Origin: Massilia sp. PAMC28688
GTDB lineage: Bacteria; Pseudomonadota; Gammaproteobacteria; Burkholderiales; Burkholderiaceae_D
DNA: 64,000 nt
Reading direction: 5' to 3'
Assembly: GCF_019443445.1 (NCBI RefSeq)
Contig: NZ_CP080378.1
Coordinates: 4,216,001-4,280,000, forward strand
Below, one piece after another: positions 18,112-27,151 of this stretch; the first letter of the stretch is position 1, and each line of letters starts with the position of its first letter. The position numbers were made by a program, and so were the translations under genes. The notes beneath the pieces were generated by a model. It saw nothing but the letters and a program-made list of their open reading frames with translations, had not been told where the DNA came from and did not search any database.

Positions 18112-18232
18112 GGGAATGGAAATTGGGCGGCAGGCAAAGCAGCAGTGTAGGACCTGATTGCATGTAAAGCAATGACGCCACGGCGATGTCGGCTGCGCAC
18201 CACGGGAACTTTGACGCGAACAGGCTGGTCAT

Positions 18233-20386
18233 ATGGACAATCTCCGGGGCGTTTCCATGGACCATGCTGAGCAGGGCACGACACAACGGCTATCCGCGTT
18301 TATCCGCGGTAATCTCGACGCCATCCTGACGGCGTGGGATGATTTTGCCCGGAGCCTGGCCTCGGGCCGCCATGTGGATGCGGCCGCCCTGCGCGACCAT
18401 GCCGGTGGCATGCTGCGCACCATCGCCGACGACCTAGACAACGCCGAAACCGTCGAGGAGCAGCACGACAAAGCGCAGGGCAGGGGGGCGCGCACGGGGC
18501 TCGAGAGCCAGGCCGCGCAACACGGTGCAGCGCGCGTGGCCAGCGGCTTCACGTTTGACGAAACCTTGTCGGAGTTCCGCGCCTTGCGTGCCAGTGTGCT
18601 GCACCTGTGGGCCAAGGCCAATGGCCAGGCCGCGTACATGCCGCTGGACGACACGGTGCGCTTCAATGAAGCCATCGACGAAGCCCTCACCGGCTCCATG
18701 GAGCGCTACGCGCTCGATAAGGCCGAAGCGATGCGCCAGTTCGACACGCTGCTGTCATCGTCGCCGGACTTGCAATGCATTCTCAGCCCGGAAGGCCGGT
18801 TCACCTATCTCAACAAGACCTTGGCGCAACTGTTCGCCCGTGAGGCGGAGCAAGCCGTGGGCAAGCAGCTGGGCGAACTGTGCCCGGCGCTGGCGGCGTC
18901 GCTGGAGCGCGACCTGGCGCAGGCACTGACGTCGCAGGCGCCGGTGCGCGGCGAAATCCGCTGTTCGGCCCAGCCTGGTCCTGCCGTCACCTATCGCTAC
19001 GTCCTCATGCCAGTCATCAATCAGAACGGGGAAGTTGCGTCGGTGACGGTCACAGCGCGCAACATTTCGGAACTGAAGGCATCGGAAGACAAGATCTTGC
19101 GCTATGCCTACTACGACTCGCTCACCGACCTGCCTAACCGTATGCTGTTTCGCGACCGGCTGGAGCAGGAAGTGCGGCACGCGGGGCGCACCGGGCGCAA
19201 GATCGCCGTGCTGTATATCGACCTGGACGGCTTCAAGGAAGTCAACGACCGGTTTGGCCACCAGGCCGGCGACAAGGTATTGCAGGAAGCGGCGCGCCGC
19301 ATCAGCGGCCAGGTGCGCGTGAGCGACACGGTGGCGCGCCTGGGCGGCGACGAATTTACCGTGATCCTGACCGAGGTGGGCAAGGTGAGTTATATCGATG
19401 CCCTGGTGCAGGACATTCTCAGGGCACTGGCGCAGCCCTTCGAGATCGATGGCCACCAGGCCAATATTTCCGGGAGCATCGGCGTGGCCCTGTTTCCAGA
19501 CGACGGCAGCGGTCCGGAAGACTTGATCCGCAATGCCGACCAGGCCATGTTCGCAGCCAAAAAAAGCGGCCGCAACGGCCACAGCTTTTTTACGCAGACC
19601 ATGCGCGATTCGGCATGGGCGCGCCAGTGCGTGCTGCACCAGCTGCGCCACGCGGTTGCCGATGAGCAGTTGCGGGTGCATTACCAGCCCATCGTCAGCA
19701 TGGCAACGGGCGCCATCGTCAAGGCTGAAGCGCTGGTGCGCTGGCAGCATCCGGAATGCGGGCTGGTGCTGCCTGACGCGTTCATCGGCCTGGCAGAGGA
19801 GTCTGGCTTGATCGGCGCCATCGATGCCTGGGTGCTGGAGCAGGCGCTGGGGCGGGCGCATGCCTGGAGCGCCATGCTGGGGACGCCGTTCCAGGTCAGT
19901 GTCAACAAGTCGCCCAGTGACTTCATGGTACGCACCGGACCGGGCCAGAGCGACGATCTTGCACGGCTGTTGCAAGCCGGCAGCACCGTGGCGGTCGAAA
20001 TCACGGAAGGGGTCATGCTGAGCGACTCGCCGGGCGTGCGCGCCAAGCTCAGGCAAATGCACGATGCCGGCGTCAAGCTCACCATTGATGACTTCGGGAT
20101 TGGTTACTCCTCCATGGCCTACCTGAAAAAGTTCAAGGTGGACTTTCTCAAGATCGACAAATCGTTCGTGCGCGACATGATGGAAAGCGTGGAAAGCCGC
20201 GTGTTTGCCGAAACCATCGTGCTCATGGCGCACCGGCTGGGCCTGGAGGTGATTGCGGAAGGGGTGGAAACGCCCGAGCAGCGTGACTGGCTCAAGGCTG
20301 CAGGCTGCGACTTTGCCCAGGGCTTTCTGTATTCCGAGGCAAGGGACGTGCCAGGCTTTGAAGCCTTGCTGGGCGCCGGGCGCTGA
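18233..20386 (+). CDS. RsbRD-N/PAS/GGDEF/EAL c-di-GMP protein
   Basis: A 717-residue cytoplasmic signalling protein. Residues about 15-165 resemble the RsbRD N-terminal helical (globin-like) domain; PAS follows at about 175-285. GGDEF is intact at 371-375 with an inhibitory-site RVSD five residues upstream, and EAL at 499-501 keeps the catalytic set (NKSPSDF, EITE, DDFGIGYSS, LKIDKSF, AEGVET). Both synthesis and hydrolysis of c-di-GMP are therefore possible. A start at 18257 is equally plausible. It stands alone between two unrelated genes. Confidence 0.9.
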   Translation: MDNLRGVSMDHAEQGTTQRLSAFIRGNLDAILTAWDDFARSLASGRHVDAAALRDHAGGMLRTIADDLDNAETVEEQHDKAQGRGARTGLESQAAQHGAARVASGFTFDETLSEFRALRASVLHLWAKANGQAAYMPLDDTVRFNEAIDEALTGSMERYALDKAEAMRQFDTLLSSSPDLQCILSPEGRFTYLNKTLAQLFAREAEQAVGKQLGELCPALAASLERDLAQALTSQAPVRGEIRCSAQPGPAVTYRYVLMPVINQNGEVASVTVTARNISELKASEDKILRYAYYDSLTDLPNRMLFRDRLEQEVRHAGRTGRKIAVLYIDLDGFKEVNDRFGHQAGDKVLQEAARRISGQVRVSDTVARLGGDEFTVILTEVGKVSYIDALVQDILRALAQPFEIDGHQANISGSIGVALFPDDGSGPEDLIRNADQAMFAAKKSGRNGHSFFTQTMRDSAWARQCVLHQLRHAVADEQLRVHYQPIVSMATGAIVKAEALVRWQHPECGLVLPDAFIGLAEESGLIGAIDAWVLEQALGRAHAWSAMLGTPFQVSVNKSPSDFMVRTGPGQSDDLARLLQAGSTVAVEITEGVMLSDSPGVRAKLRQMHDAGVKLTIDDFGIGYSSMAYLKKFKVDFLKIDKSFVRDMMESVESRVFAETIVLMAHRLGLEVIAEGVETPEQRDWLKAAGCDFAQGFLYSEARDVPGFEALLGAGR

Positions 20387-20574
20387 CCGCATCGGTGGCA
20401 TTTTGTGGCGGGCGACGTGCCAATTTGTCTCCTTTGCACCAAAACTGTGCCTTTTTGAGTACATACGTGACATTGTTTCCATGTTAATGTTTCTAGTTCG
20501 GAAATGGAACGCCGACATGCTCCCTGTGCGCGGGGAACCGGAAAAAGTTCCCTACAAGACCAAACGGAAACAGA

Positions 20575-22422
20575 ATGTCATCTTCGAAAACTTTGCTTGT
20601 TATGCTCGCTGCGGGCTTTGCCAGCCATGCGCTTGCGCAGTCATCCGCACCCCCCGCAGCCGCGCTGGTGGCGGCCAAATCCGCGCCGGTACAGATCGGC
20701 TCGGTCGACACCGTGCTCAAAGGCTTTGCCAACCAGCATGCCAATAGCCGCAGCATGTTTGTGCAATCGATGAGCGGCAAGACAGTGGGCGCCACGCTGC
20801 GCGATTATTTTGAAAAAGACGGAGCGGTGTCGATGACCGGTACGGCCATTGACACGCCCAACTCGCTGTTTGTCCTGAAAGGCAACCGGAAAAAAGTTTA
20901 CGGCTATCTGCTGAAATACGACAGCATGCAAGCGTTCGAATACACGAGCGACCGGCAGGGCAAGGTGTGGCTGACGGAAGTGGACATCAAGAAGATCGTG
21001 CCCGATTTTGATCCCGATTTTCGTGACACCCGCACCCAGGCCATGATGGCCTCGGTTTCGCACCCGGTGTACAGCCCCATGGCCCTGCGCCAGGCGCGCC
21101 ACATCGGGCGCTACCAGAATGAAGACGTGACGCAGCTGCAAAGCAAGCCCGGCAGCCCTTACGTGTTTTACCTGAACATATCGGCCGTGATGAGCGGCAG
21201 CACGCCGCTTAATGGCGTGACCAAGGAAAACATGTTCCGCGCCTGGCAGGCGGTAGCCGACCAGTACTCGATGTTGAACATGAACGTCACGACCAGCCGC
21301 GCCGTGTACGACGCGGCGCGCAGTGCCAACGTCATGCGCACTGGCATTATCAATTTTATCAATGGAGACGGCCGCTCGTATGCGCCGCTGCATTCGTTCG
21401 GAACCACGGCCGCGGGCACCCTGTTCCGCAATCCATCGTCGGGATTCGACTATGGCTATGGCATCGGCATGACGGGCGCCCACGAAGTGGGCCACCAGAT
21501 GGGCATGAACCATGACCGCGGCGGCAGTGGCGGCGAATACTTTGAAGGCATTGCCGCTTACCAGTGGGGTCCCATCATGGGCAACTACTGGATGGGCGGC
21601 AGCTGGGCCAACCAGCTGTTTACGTGGAGCCGGGGCGAGTACAGCACGGCCAGCAACTTTGAAGACGACCTGCGCATCATGACCGTGGAAGAAGCGGTGC
21701 CCTACGTGGCCGACGATATTCCCACCTCGCGCGCCATGCTGTTCGATGCCGGCGGCGCCATCAGCCCCACGCGCAACTTTGGCCAGATCGAGCGCACCGG
21801 CGACGCCGATACCTTTACCTTTTCCACCACCGGCACCAGCACGTTGAACCTGCGGGTCGATCCGCTGGAATACCTGCGCATGCTCGATGTGGAGGCGACG
21901 ATCTACAATGCGGCCAATGCAGTGGTGGCGCGCAGCAATCTGGCCGTGAACCGTTCGGCTCAGTTCAGCAATCTGTCGCTTCCGGCAGGGAACTATCGCC
22001 TGGTCATCCGCGGCGGCGCAGAAGGCACGCCGGCCAATGGCTTTTCCAACTATTCCTCGCTGGGATTCTATGGCATGCAGGGTACCCTCACCGGCGCCAT
22101 CGGCAGTACCTATCCGCAGCTGGCCAATGGCGCGGCGCTGGGCGGGCAGGGCGCCGCCACCGGCAGCTGGAAGTACTACACGATCGACGTGCCGGCAGGC
22201 TACTCGCAGGTGCGCTTCACCGTCAGTGGTGCCAACGGCGACGCCGATCTGTTTGCCCGCCTGGGTGCGACCCCGACCGGCTCTACCTACAACTGCAAGT
22301 CCGATGGCCCTACCAGCGTGGAAAGCTGCACCCTGAGTGCCCCTGCCGCAGGGCGCTATTACGTGGGTGTGTATGCCTACTCGACGTTTTCAAATCTGAG
22401 CGTCAGCGCCAGCTACCAGTAA
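20575..22422 (+). CDS. Secreted metzincin-type zinc protease with PPC domain
   Basis: A 615-residue secreted protein with signal peptide ending at ALA (residue 21). The zinc site HEVGHQMGMNHD (H303, E304, H307, H313) is the extended metzincin motif. A C-terminal prepeptidase (PPC) beta-sandwich, about 520-612, contains 'NGDADLFARLG' and 'GRYYVGVYAYS', typical of extracellular proteases of environmental beta- and gamma-proteobacteria. It is likely made as a proenzyme. It is preceded by a 188-bp gap in which no clear promoter was assigned. Confidence 0.9.
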   Translation: MSSSKTLLVMLAAGFASHALAQSSAPPAAALVAAKSAPVQIGSVDTVLKGFANQHANSRSMFVQSMSGKTVGATLRDYFEKDGAVSMTGTAIDTPNSLFVLKGNRKKVYGYLLKYDSMQAFEYTSDRQGKVWLTEVDIKKIVPDFDPDFRDTRTQAMMASVSHPVYSPMALRQARHIGRYQNEDVTQLQSKPGSPYVFYLNISAVMSGSTPLNGVTKENMFRAWQAVADQYSMLNMNVTTSRAVYDAARSANVMRTGIINFINGDGRSYAPLHSFGTTAAGTLFRNPSSGFDYGYGIGMTGAHEVGHQMGMNHDRGGSGGEYFEGIAAYQWGPIMGNYWMGGSWANQLFTWSRGEYSTASNFEDDLRIMTVEEAVPYVADDIPTSRAMLFDAGGAISPTRNFGQIERTGDADTFTFSTTGTSTLNLRVDPLEYLRMLDVEATIYNAANAVVARSNLAVNRSAQFSNLSLPAGNYRLVIRGGAEGTPANGFSNYSSLGFYGMQGTLTGAIGSTYPQLANGAALGGQGAATGSWKYYTIDVPAGYSQVRFTVSGANGDADLFARLGATPTGSTYNCKSDGPTSVESCTLSAPAAGRYYVGVYAYSTFSNLSVSASYQ

Positions 22423-22593
22423 CAGGAACTGGCTAGCGCCTTTGTCTTGCTGATTCGTTGCCTCTGCCCCCTGCGGGTGGAGGTTGCGAGGTCGGGCCGC
22501 GCGCAATCGTTTCATGCAGGATGCCAAGATTTGTCTTGTGGAAGTTGGTGTTGCGAACGACAATCACCACCGAATGTTGAATCAGGAGTTTCG

Positions 22594-23076
22594 GTGAAGA
22601 TGATTGTGAGCTTGGCGGGAATGATGGTGGCGGCTTGCTTCGTATTGAATGCGCATGCCGCCTCCGCCTACCGGGTGGTTGGTGTGTCCGACGGTGACAC
22701 GCTCACTGCGCTGGGGAAGGGGCGCGAGCGCGTCAAATGCCGCCTGTACGGCATCGATGCGCCCGAAAAAAAGCAGGCGTACGGCCAGGCATCCAAGGCC
22801 TCGCTGGCCGCGCTGGCGTTCGGCCGCAGTGCCATGATCGATGTGGTGGGGCGCGACCGCTATGGCCGCTCGCTGTGCAAGGTGGCGGTCAATGGCCTGG
22901 ACGTGAACCGCGAGCAGATCGCCCGCGGCATGGCTTGGATGTACCGGCGCTATGCCAGGGACGCTAACTACAGTGATGCCGAGATGGCGGCCCAGGCCCA
23001 TCGCCGGGGAGTATGGGGCGACAGCGACCCCGTGGCGCCATGGGATTTCAGGCGTAGCCGGCATGGCCGATTTTAA
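22594..23076 (+). CDS. Secreted thermonuclease-family (SNase) nuclease
   Basis: A 160-residue protein starting at GTG 22594, five bases after AGGAG; ATG 22600 is the alternative. Signal peptide to about residue 22 (AHA), then an SNase domain with 'VVGVSDGDTLTA', 'CRLYGIDAPEKKQAYG' and 'GRDRYGRSLCKV', which hold the Asp, Arg and Glu-equivalent catalytic positions. It cleaves DNA or RNA in the periplasm or outside the cell. It lies 171 bp after the protease on the same strand. Confidence 0.88.
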   Translation: MKMIVSLAGMMVAACFVLNAHAASAYRVVGVSDGDTLTALGKGRERVKCRLYGIDAPEKKQAYGQASKASLAALAFGRSAMIDVVGRDRYGRSLCKVAVNGLDVNREQIARGMAWMYRRYARDANYSDAEMAAQAHRRGVWGDSDPVAPWDFRRSRHGRF

Positions 23077-24154
23077 GCACGTGGCTGCGTCCGCACCGCA
23101 ATCAGCATGACATTTTGCATATGGTTGCGGTGAATACGCTACAGGTTGGCTTTGTACCTTGTGCTGTTAGTTGGCTGGGGTACATGCGTATAGCGAAGTT
23201 GGCATCGGTACGCCACTGACAGGAAGTGTGCGGAGACAGGGCATGCAGTCCGCCCTTGCTTTCCAGGCGTTAGGCTTCGGCTCAACGCGCACGAAAACAG
23301 CTCAGCGTCGGCCAGCGGTGTACGGTGACGAGCGTGCAGGTAGACGTCGGAGTGACGAAGGCGACGCCTTGCACTAAACGGATTGAAACAGGGGGGCTGA
23401 CATGGCGAGTGTGTAGGCAGCTGGTCACCTCATGATGTGCGCCGAAGTGTCCGGAGCACCCGACGCCTCGCACCAGACTGCCTGACACCAGACACTCGTC
23501 GATCATGCGTCCAAGCCACACGGACGGGGACCGACGCAAACGCGAAGTCAGCTACGTCATGCTGCTGTGCGCGGGTTTTGCGAGATGAAATGAAGCGGCC
23601 AGCAAGTCCTGCAGGCAGGGCGAGCGCCGTTCGCTTGCCGCGCGTTATCTACTTTCGCCAGATTAACAGGCCAGCTTCGATGTCCTAGAGATCCACCGCT
23701 CCCTGGGCTCGTTTTTGCTCGTTTTTTCCCCCGGTCAATTACTGATGAACCGTTCCCGCCGCGCCTTGGGATCGACGTGAATCAAACGGGCGGCGGTTCG
23801 GTTCTTTGGTGCATGCCGTTCTGCGGCCAAAATGGCGGCTGGCAGGTCGGGTCAACGCTTGCCATTCGTGCGCTTCTTTCTACTCATCACTGTCCCAGGC
23901 GGGGTGTGTTAAGGATTTACCGCTCCTTGGTCTCGTTTATGCTCGTGCCGTTACTTGTACTGAGCCAATTTCTCCGTGGCCAATTTCACATACCCTGGCA
24001 GCGATGTTGCCTGGCGCTGCCATACACTCTTAGCCTGAATCCGCTTTCGCTTCTGGCTCTCCTGATTCGATCCGAAGCAGGGGAACCGGTTGGCGAACTT
24101 CCTGTCAAACCAGTGAGGTAACAACGCGACGCCCCATGACGCGAGGAGACGAGC
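23077..24154. other. Gene-poor stretch with diverged direct repeats
   Basis: No reading frame here has a recognisable domain, a good ribosome site and native codon use together. The base composition is lower in GC than the flanks. GATCCACCGCTCCCTGGG at 23690 begins a 33-base segment that recurs at 23914 with 28 of 33 matches. It may be the remains of a mobile or phage-derived segment. Confidence 0.5.
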
Positions 24155-25585
24155 ATGTTCGAGACCAAGCAGTTGAATCTCACATCGAAGACCCGCGCTG
24201 CCGTCATGCGCTTGCAACGGGCGCGCGGCGACCATCGCAAACCGGAGTGGGTGGTTGAAGATGCCTTCCAGGCGTGGATCGAAAAGATTGCGCGCGAGGA
24301 TACCGATGTCGCGCAGGCGGAGACGCGCGGCTATCAGTGGAAGAGCTTGTTTTTGCCGGAGGGGACGCGTGTACGTTTCCAGTACAAACGCGAAACATAC
24401 TATGCCGACGTGCGCGGAGACGCACTTGTCTATAACGGCCGTGCCTATTCGCCACGCCAGTTACTGCTGCATATCACGGGCACGGTTCGCAATGCGTGGC
24501 GCGAGCTATGGCTGCGCAGTCCGGGCGATTTCCGTTGGCACCTTGCCGACACGCGCCGCCTCATTCTGCGGCGCGTACCCACCGGGCGCCACCCGCGAGG
24601 GGTGGATGTGGCAAGCCATAATGATATGAACCACTATAGATTGCAGGCGCAGCGGGAACGCGCTCCTGTGGCAAGGAACCATGAGCTCATTCCTTGCGAC
24701 GGTCCGGTCGCCCAGGCAGTGGGGGAGGCAGAGTCGGCGGCTGTTGCAGCAGACGAAGGGGGCGGCACGATGGGCAAGGGGGAGCCGCTTGCTTCCGAAA
24801 TTGTCGAAGATTGCGCTAATGGCAAACAGGTCGCTAAGGCTCCTGGCGTCGAGAACCTGGACGAAGAATGTAACGCGGGGCTAAGCTCTGGACTCAACTC
24901 TCGACTTGACCCTCGACTTGATTCTCGACCTGATTTTCGACCTGATTTTCGACCTGATTTTCGACCGGATGCTCGGCCCGACGCGCGGCGTGACCTAGGC
25001 GCTGACTTACGAGGCGACTCACTACACAGCTTACGACCGCGCGATCCACGGGACGATCAAGCCGATGCAGCACTTTGCGAGAATCGTCCCGGCCTGATCG
25101 AGGAAGAACTTGACCCGGCCAAATACTTCCTCATGGTGTTCAATCAAGCTGATTCCCCAAGCGCTGCTCCCACCTCGACCGCAGGATGTTCCCCTGACAC
25201 GCCCGCTCTCGCGGGACGCAACAATCATCTTGGCCATGGCAGGAACAGCAGCTCCACAGAGCCGGGCACCCGTCCCGCGGAGCGGATTCGCCCCGCCAGC
25301 TCTGACGCCCTCGACACCGCCGCTAGCCCTTGCTCCGATCCAGATGATTCAGATGATTCAGGATCGTGCGTTCCTCCGTTCCCTCCCGGACTCCCCATAG
25401 GGAACCCGCCTTACCGTTACCCCGGTGCGGTCCATGGCGCCTCGCTGCGCGCCATCCTCTACCGCGATGATGTAGTACGGGATGATCAGCCTGATCTGTC
25501 GTGCGGCAGCGGCGGTGGCGGACGCGCTCGCGCGGGCAGGTCTGGGCCGCGAGACCGGCGATGGACGGGCTACATGTCGCGATGA
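24155..25585 (+). CDS. Unknown protein: ribbon-helix-helix-like N-terminus, RAMA-like domain, repeat region
   Basis: A 476-residue protein with a strong ribosome site (AGGAGA) before ATG 24155. Residues 1-45 could form a small ribbon-helix-helix-like unit. Residues about 66-130 (LFLPEGTRVRFQYKR, then NGRAYSPRQLLLHITG, then NAWRELWLRSPGDFRW) resemble the SH3-like RAMA/DUF2924 fold seen beside restriction and plasmid genes. Residues 249-277 are RPDF/RLDP-type four-residue repeats, and the rest is polar, Pro/Ser/Asp-rich and probably disordered. Codon use is less GC-biased than the neighbours. No function can be assigned; a DNA-associated role is the best guess. Confidence 0.6.
   Translation: MFETKQLNLTSKTRAAVMRLQRARGDHRKPEWVVEDAFQAWIEKIAREDTDVAQAETRGYQWKSLFLPEGTRVRFQYKRETYYADVRGDALVYNGRAYSPRQLLLHITGTVRNAWRELWLRSPGDFRWHLADTRRLILRRVPTGRHPRGVDVASHNDMNHYRLQAQRERAPVARNHELIPCDGPVAQAVGEAESAAVAADEGGGTMGKGEPLASEIVEDCANGKQVAKAPGVENLDEECNAGLSSGLNSRLDPRLDSRPDFRPDFRPDFRPDARPDARRDLGADLRGDSLHSLRPRDPRDDQADAALCENRPGLIEEELDPAKYFLMVFNQADSPSAAPTSTAGCSPDTPALAGRNNHLGHGRNSSSTEPGTRPAERIRPASSDALDTAASPCSDPDDSDDSGSCVPPFPPGLPIGNPPYRYPGAVHGASLRAILYRDDVVRDDQPDLSCGSGGGGRARAGRSGPRDRRWTGYMSR
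24902..24985 (+). repeat. 12-bp tandem repeat inside the coding region
   Basis: Seven units from CGACTTGACCCT to CGGCCCGACGCG, with three identical CGACCTGATTTT copies at 24926-24961. The period keeps the reading frame and encodes RPDF/RLDP repeats. Confidence 0.85.
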
Positions 25586-26323
25586 ACAGTTATTTGAAAA
25601 AGGCTTTATCCGCGATTTTTCTTTGGCCCGACAATGAAAAAGCCAGCGTCTCAGCTACACCTTTCCAGCGACCCCTCGGCTGACCGGCCGGCGAATCAAG
25701 GAACTGCGATTTCTCAAACCAGTTGTGCCGAGTCCCGCCGTTCTTGATGGATAGCGTGCTCTCAGTTGCCTGCTTACCAATAGCAGATTTCAGCAGCGAT
25801 AGCGGAACATTCGTCCCACGCGTTTGCGACACCGGGCCAGCGGCATGAGCAGCGCCCGAGAACAAGGGAGAGATCTGGCGCCCCCGGCACGCTCCCCAGG
25901 ATCAGCGACGCCGAGAATGAGCGATCCAGGAATCAACGACTCAGAGACCATCGACAGGACCAGCGATCCAGACCAGCGATAAAGACCGGGGATCAAGACC
26001 AGCGATCCGGACCCGGCGATCAAGACCAGCGATCCGGACCCGGCGATTTAGACCAGCGATCCGGAAACAAAGAGCATGAATTAGCGATCCAGCCCCAGTC
26101 AGCACGAACTAGCTATCCAGAATCAGCGGCCCCGAAGCCAGCGGCCCCGATAATCATCCTTCGCGGGCCAATGACTTGCGGCCCTCATCTTTCAAAGACA
26201 AAACCACAACAATGGAATCGTAGCGTGTAAGTTTTTTCGCCGAAAATTGTGTCGAACAGGCCATCATGAGTCTACAATTCCTGCGTAGGATTCCAAAAAA
26301 GAAACGTTATGATCGGTTAGACG
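25586..26323. other. Gene-free stretch rich in GATC-type repeats
   Basis: No convincing gene. From about 25900 to 26100 the sequence is built from variants of GATCCAGACCAGC. The last 60 bases hold the untranslated leader of the hydrolase gene. Short reverse-strand frames are present but lack ribosome sites. Confidence 0.5.
25965..26064. repeat. 13/14-bp repeats with an exact 27-bp duplication
   Basis: The 27-base unit at 25991-26017 (GATCAAGACCAGC + GATCCGGACCCGGC) is repeated identically at 26018-26044. Diverged units lie on both sides (25965, 25978, 26045). Confidence 0.85.
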
Positions 26324-27151
26324 ATGAAGGTTCTTCGGCGAAATAACGTGCATTGTGCGGGGACCGGTCCCGCGACCCTGGTGTTCATCCACGGTTTCGG
26401 CTGCGACTACACCATGTGGCGCTTCCTGGTTCCGCACTTCGAGCAGCGCTTCCGGGTTGTGCTGTACGATCTGACCGGCTGCGGCGGATCCGACCTGGCC
26501 GCTTACGACTTCGACAAGTACGCAACCTTGCACGGCCACGTCTCCGATCTCCTCGAAGTGGTGGAGCGCTACGCCAAGGGCGACGTGGTCCTGGTGGGAC
26601 ACTCGGTGGGTTCCACCATTGCCATGCTTGCCGCCGTGGCGCAGCCGGAACGCTTCGCCGGACAGGTCATGGTCAGCCCCTCGCCGTGCTTCATGAACGA
26701 TGGCGACTATGTGGGCGGCTTCAACCCCGAAGATATCGACGGCCTGCTCGCGCTCATGAACCGGCACCTCGGTGAATTCACCGCCAAAGTGGCGCCCCTG
26801 ATCATGGGCGCGCCCGGGCAGCCCGCCCTGCAAGCCGAGCTTGCAAGCCGTTTCGACCGCAACCATCCCGACATCATGCGCCATCTGGGCCGCGTCGTCT
26901 TCACTGCCGACCACCGCCAGGACGTGGCCCGATGCCGCATCCCCACCCTGATCTTGCAATGTACCGACGACATGATTGCGCCCATCGAAGTAGGGCAGTA
27001 CCTGAACGCGCACCTGCCCGACAGCACCTTGCAGATCATTCCCAACGTCGGGCATTGTCCCCACATGAGCGTACCCGGCCCCAGTGGCGACGTGCTCAAT
27101 GATTTCCTCCTGTCCCTGACCGTACGGGGCGTCCTTCCGGCGGCCGCCTGA
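26324..27151 (+). CDS. RsbQ/KAI2-like alpha/beta hydrolase
   Basis: A 275-residue cytoplasmic hydrolase with the triad S94 (GHSVGS), D216 (CTDDMIAP) and H244 (VGHCPHM), spaced as in Bacillus RsbQ (S96, D219, H247). RsbQ feeds a small hydrophobic ligand to a PAS-domain partner; plant KAI2/D14 hormone receptors are relatives. Its stop codon directly abuts the stop of the convergent multi-PAS GGDEF/EAL gene, so a functional pairing is plausible. The ligand is unknown. Confidence 0.88.
   Translation: MKVLRRNNVHCAGTGPATLVFIHGFGCDYTMWRFLVPHFEQRFRVVLYDLTGCGGSDLAAYDFDKYATLHGHVSDLLEVVERYAKGDVVLVGHSVGSTIAMLAAVAQPERFAGQVMVSPSPCFMNDGDYVGGFNPEDIDGLLALMNRHLGEFTAKVAPLIMGAPGQPALQAELASRFDRNHPDIMRHLGRVVFTADHRQDVARCRIPTLILQCTDDMIAPIEVGQYLNAHLPDSTLQIIPNVGHCPHMSVPGPSGDVLNDFLLSLTVRGVLPAAA

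Noticed and set aside
18243..18260. GCGTTTCCATGG as another LacI operator
   Set aside because: Only one half-site matches; the left half lacks the GGAA arm.
23777..24121. 114-residue frame with a hydrophobic middle
   Set aside because: No ribosome site, poor codon pattern, and it sits in a segment with stops and diverged repeats.
25790..26023. 77-residue reverse-strand frame over the repeats
   Set aside because: It is simply the translation of the GATC-type repeats, with no ribosome site.
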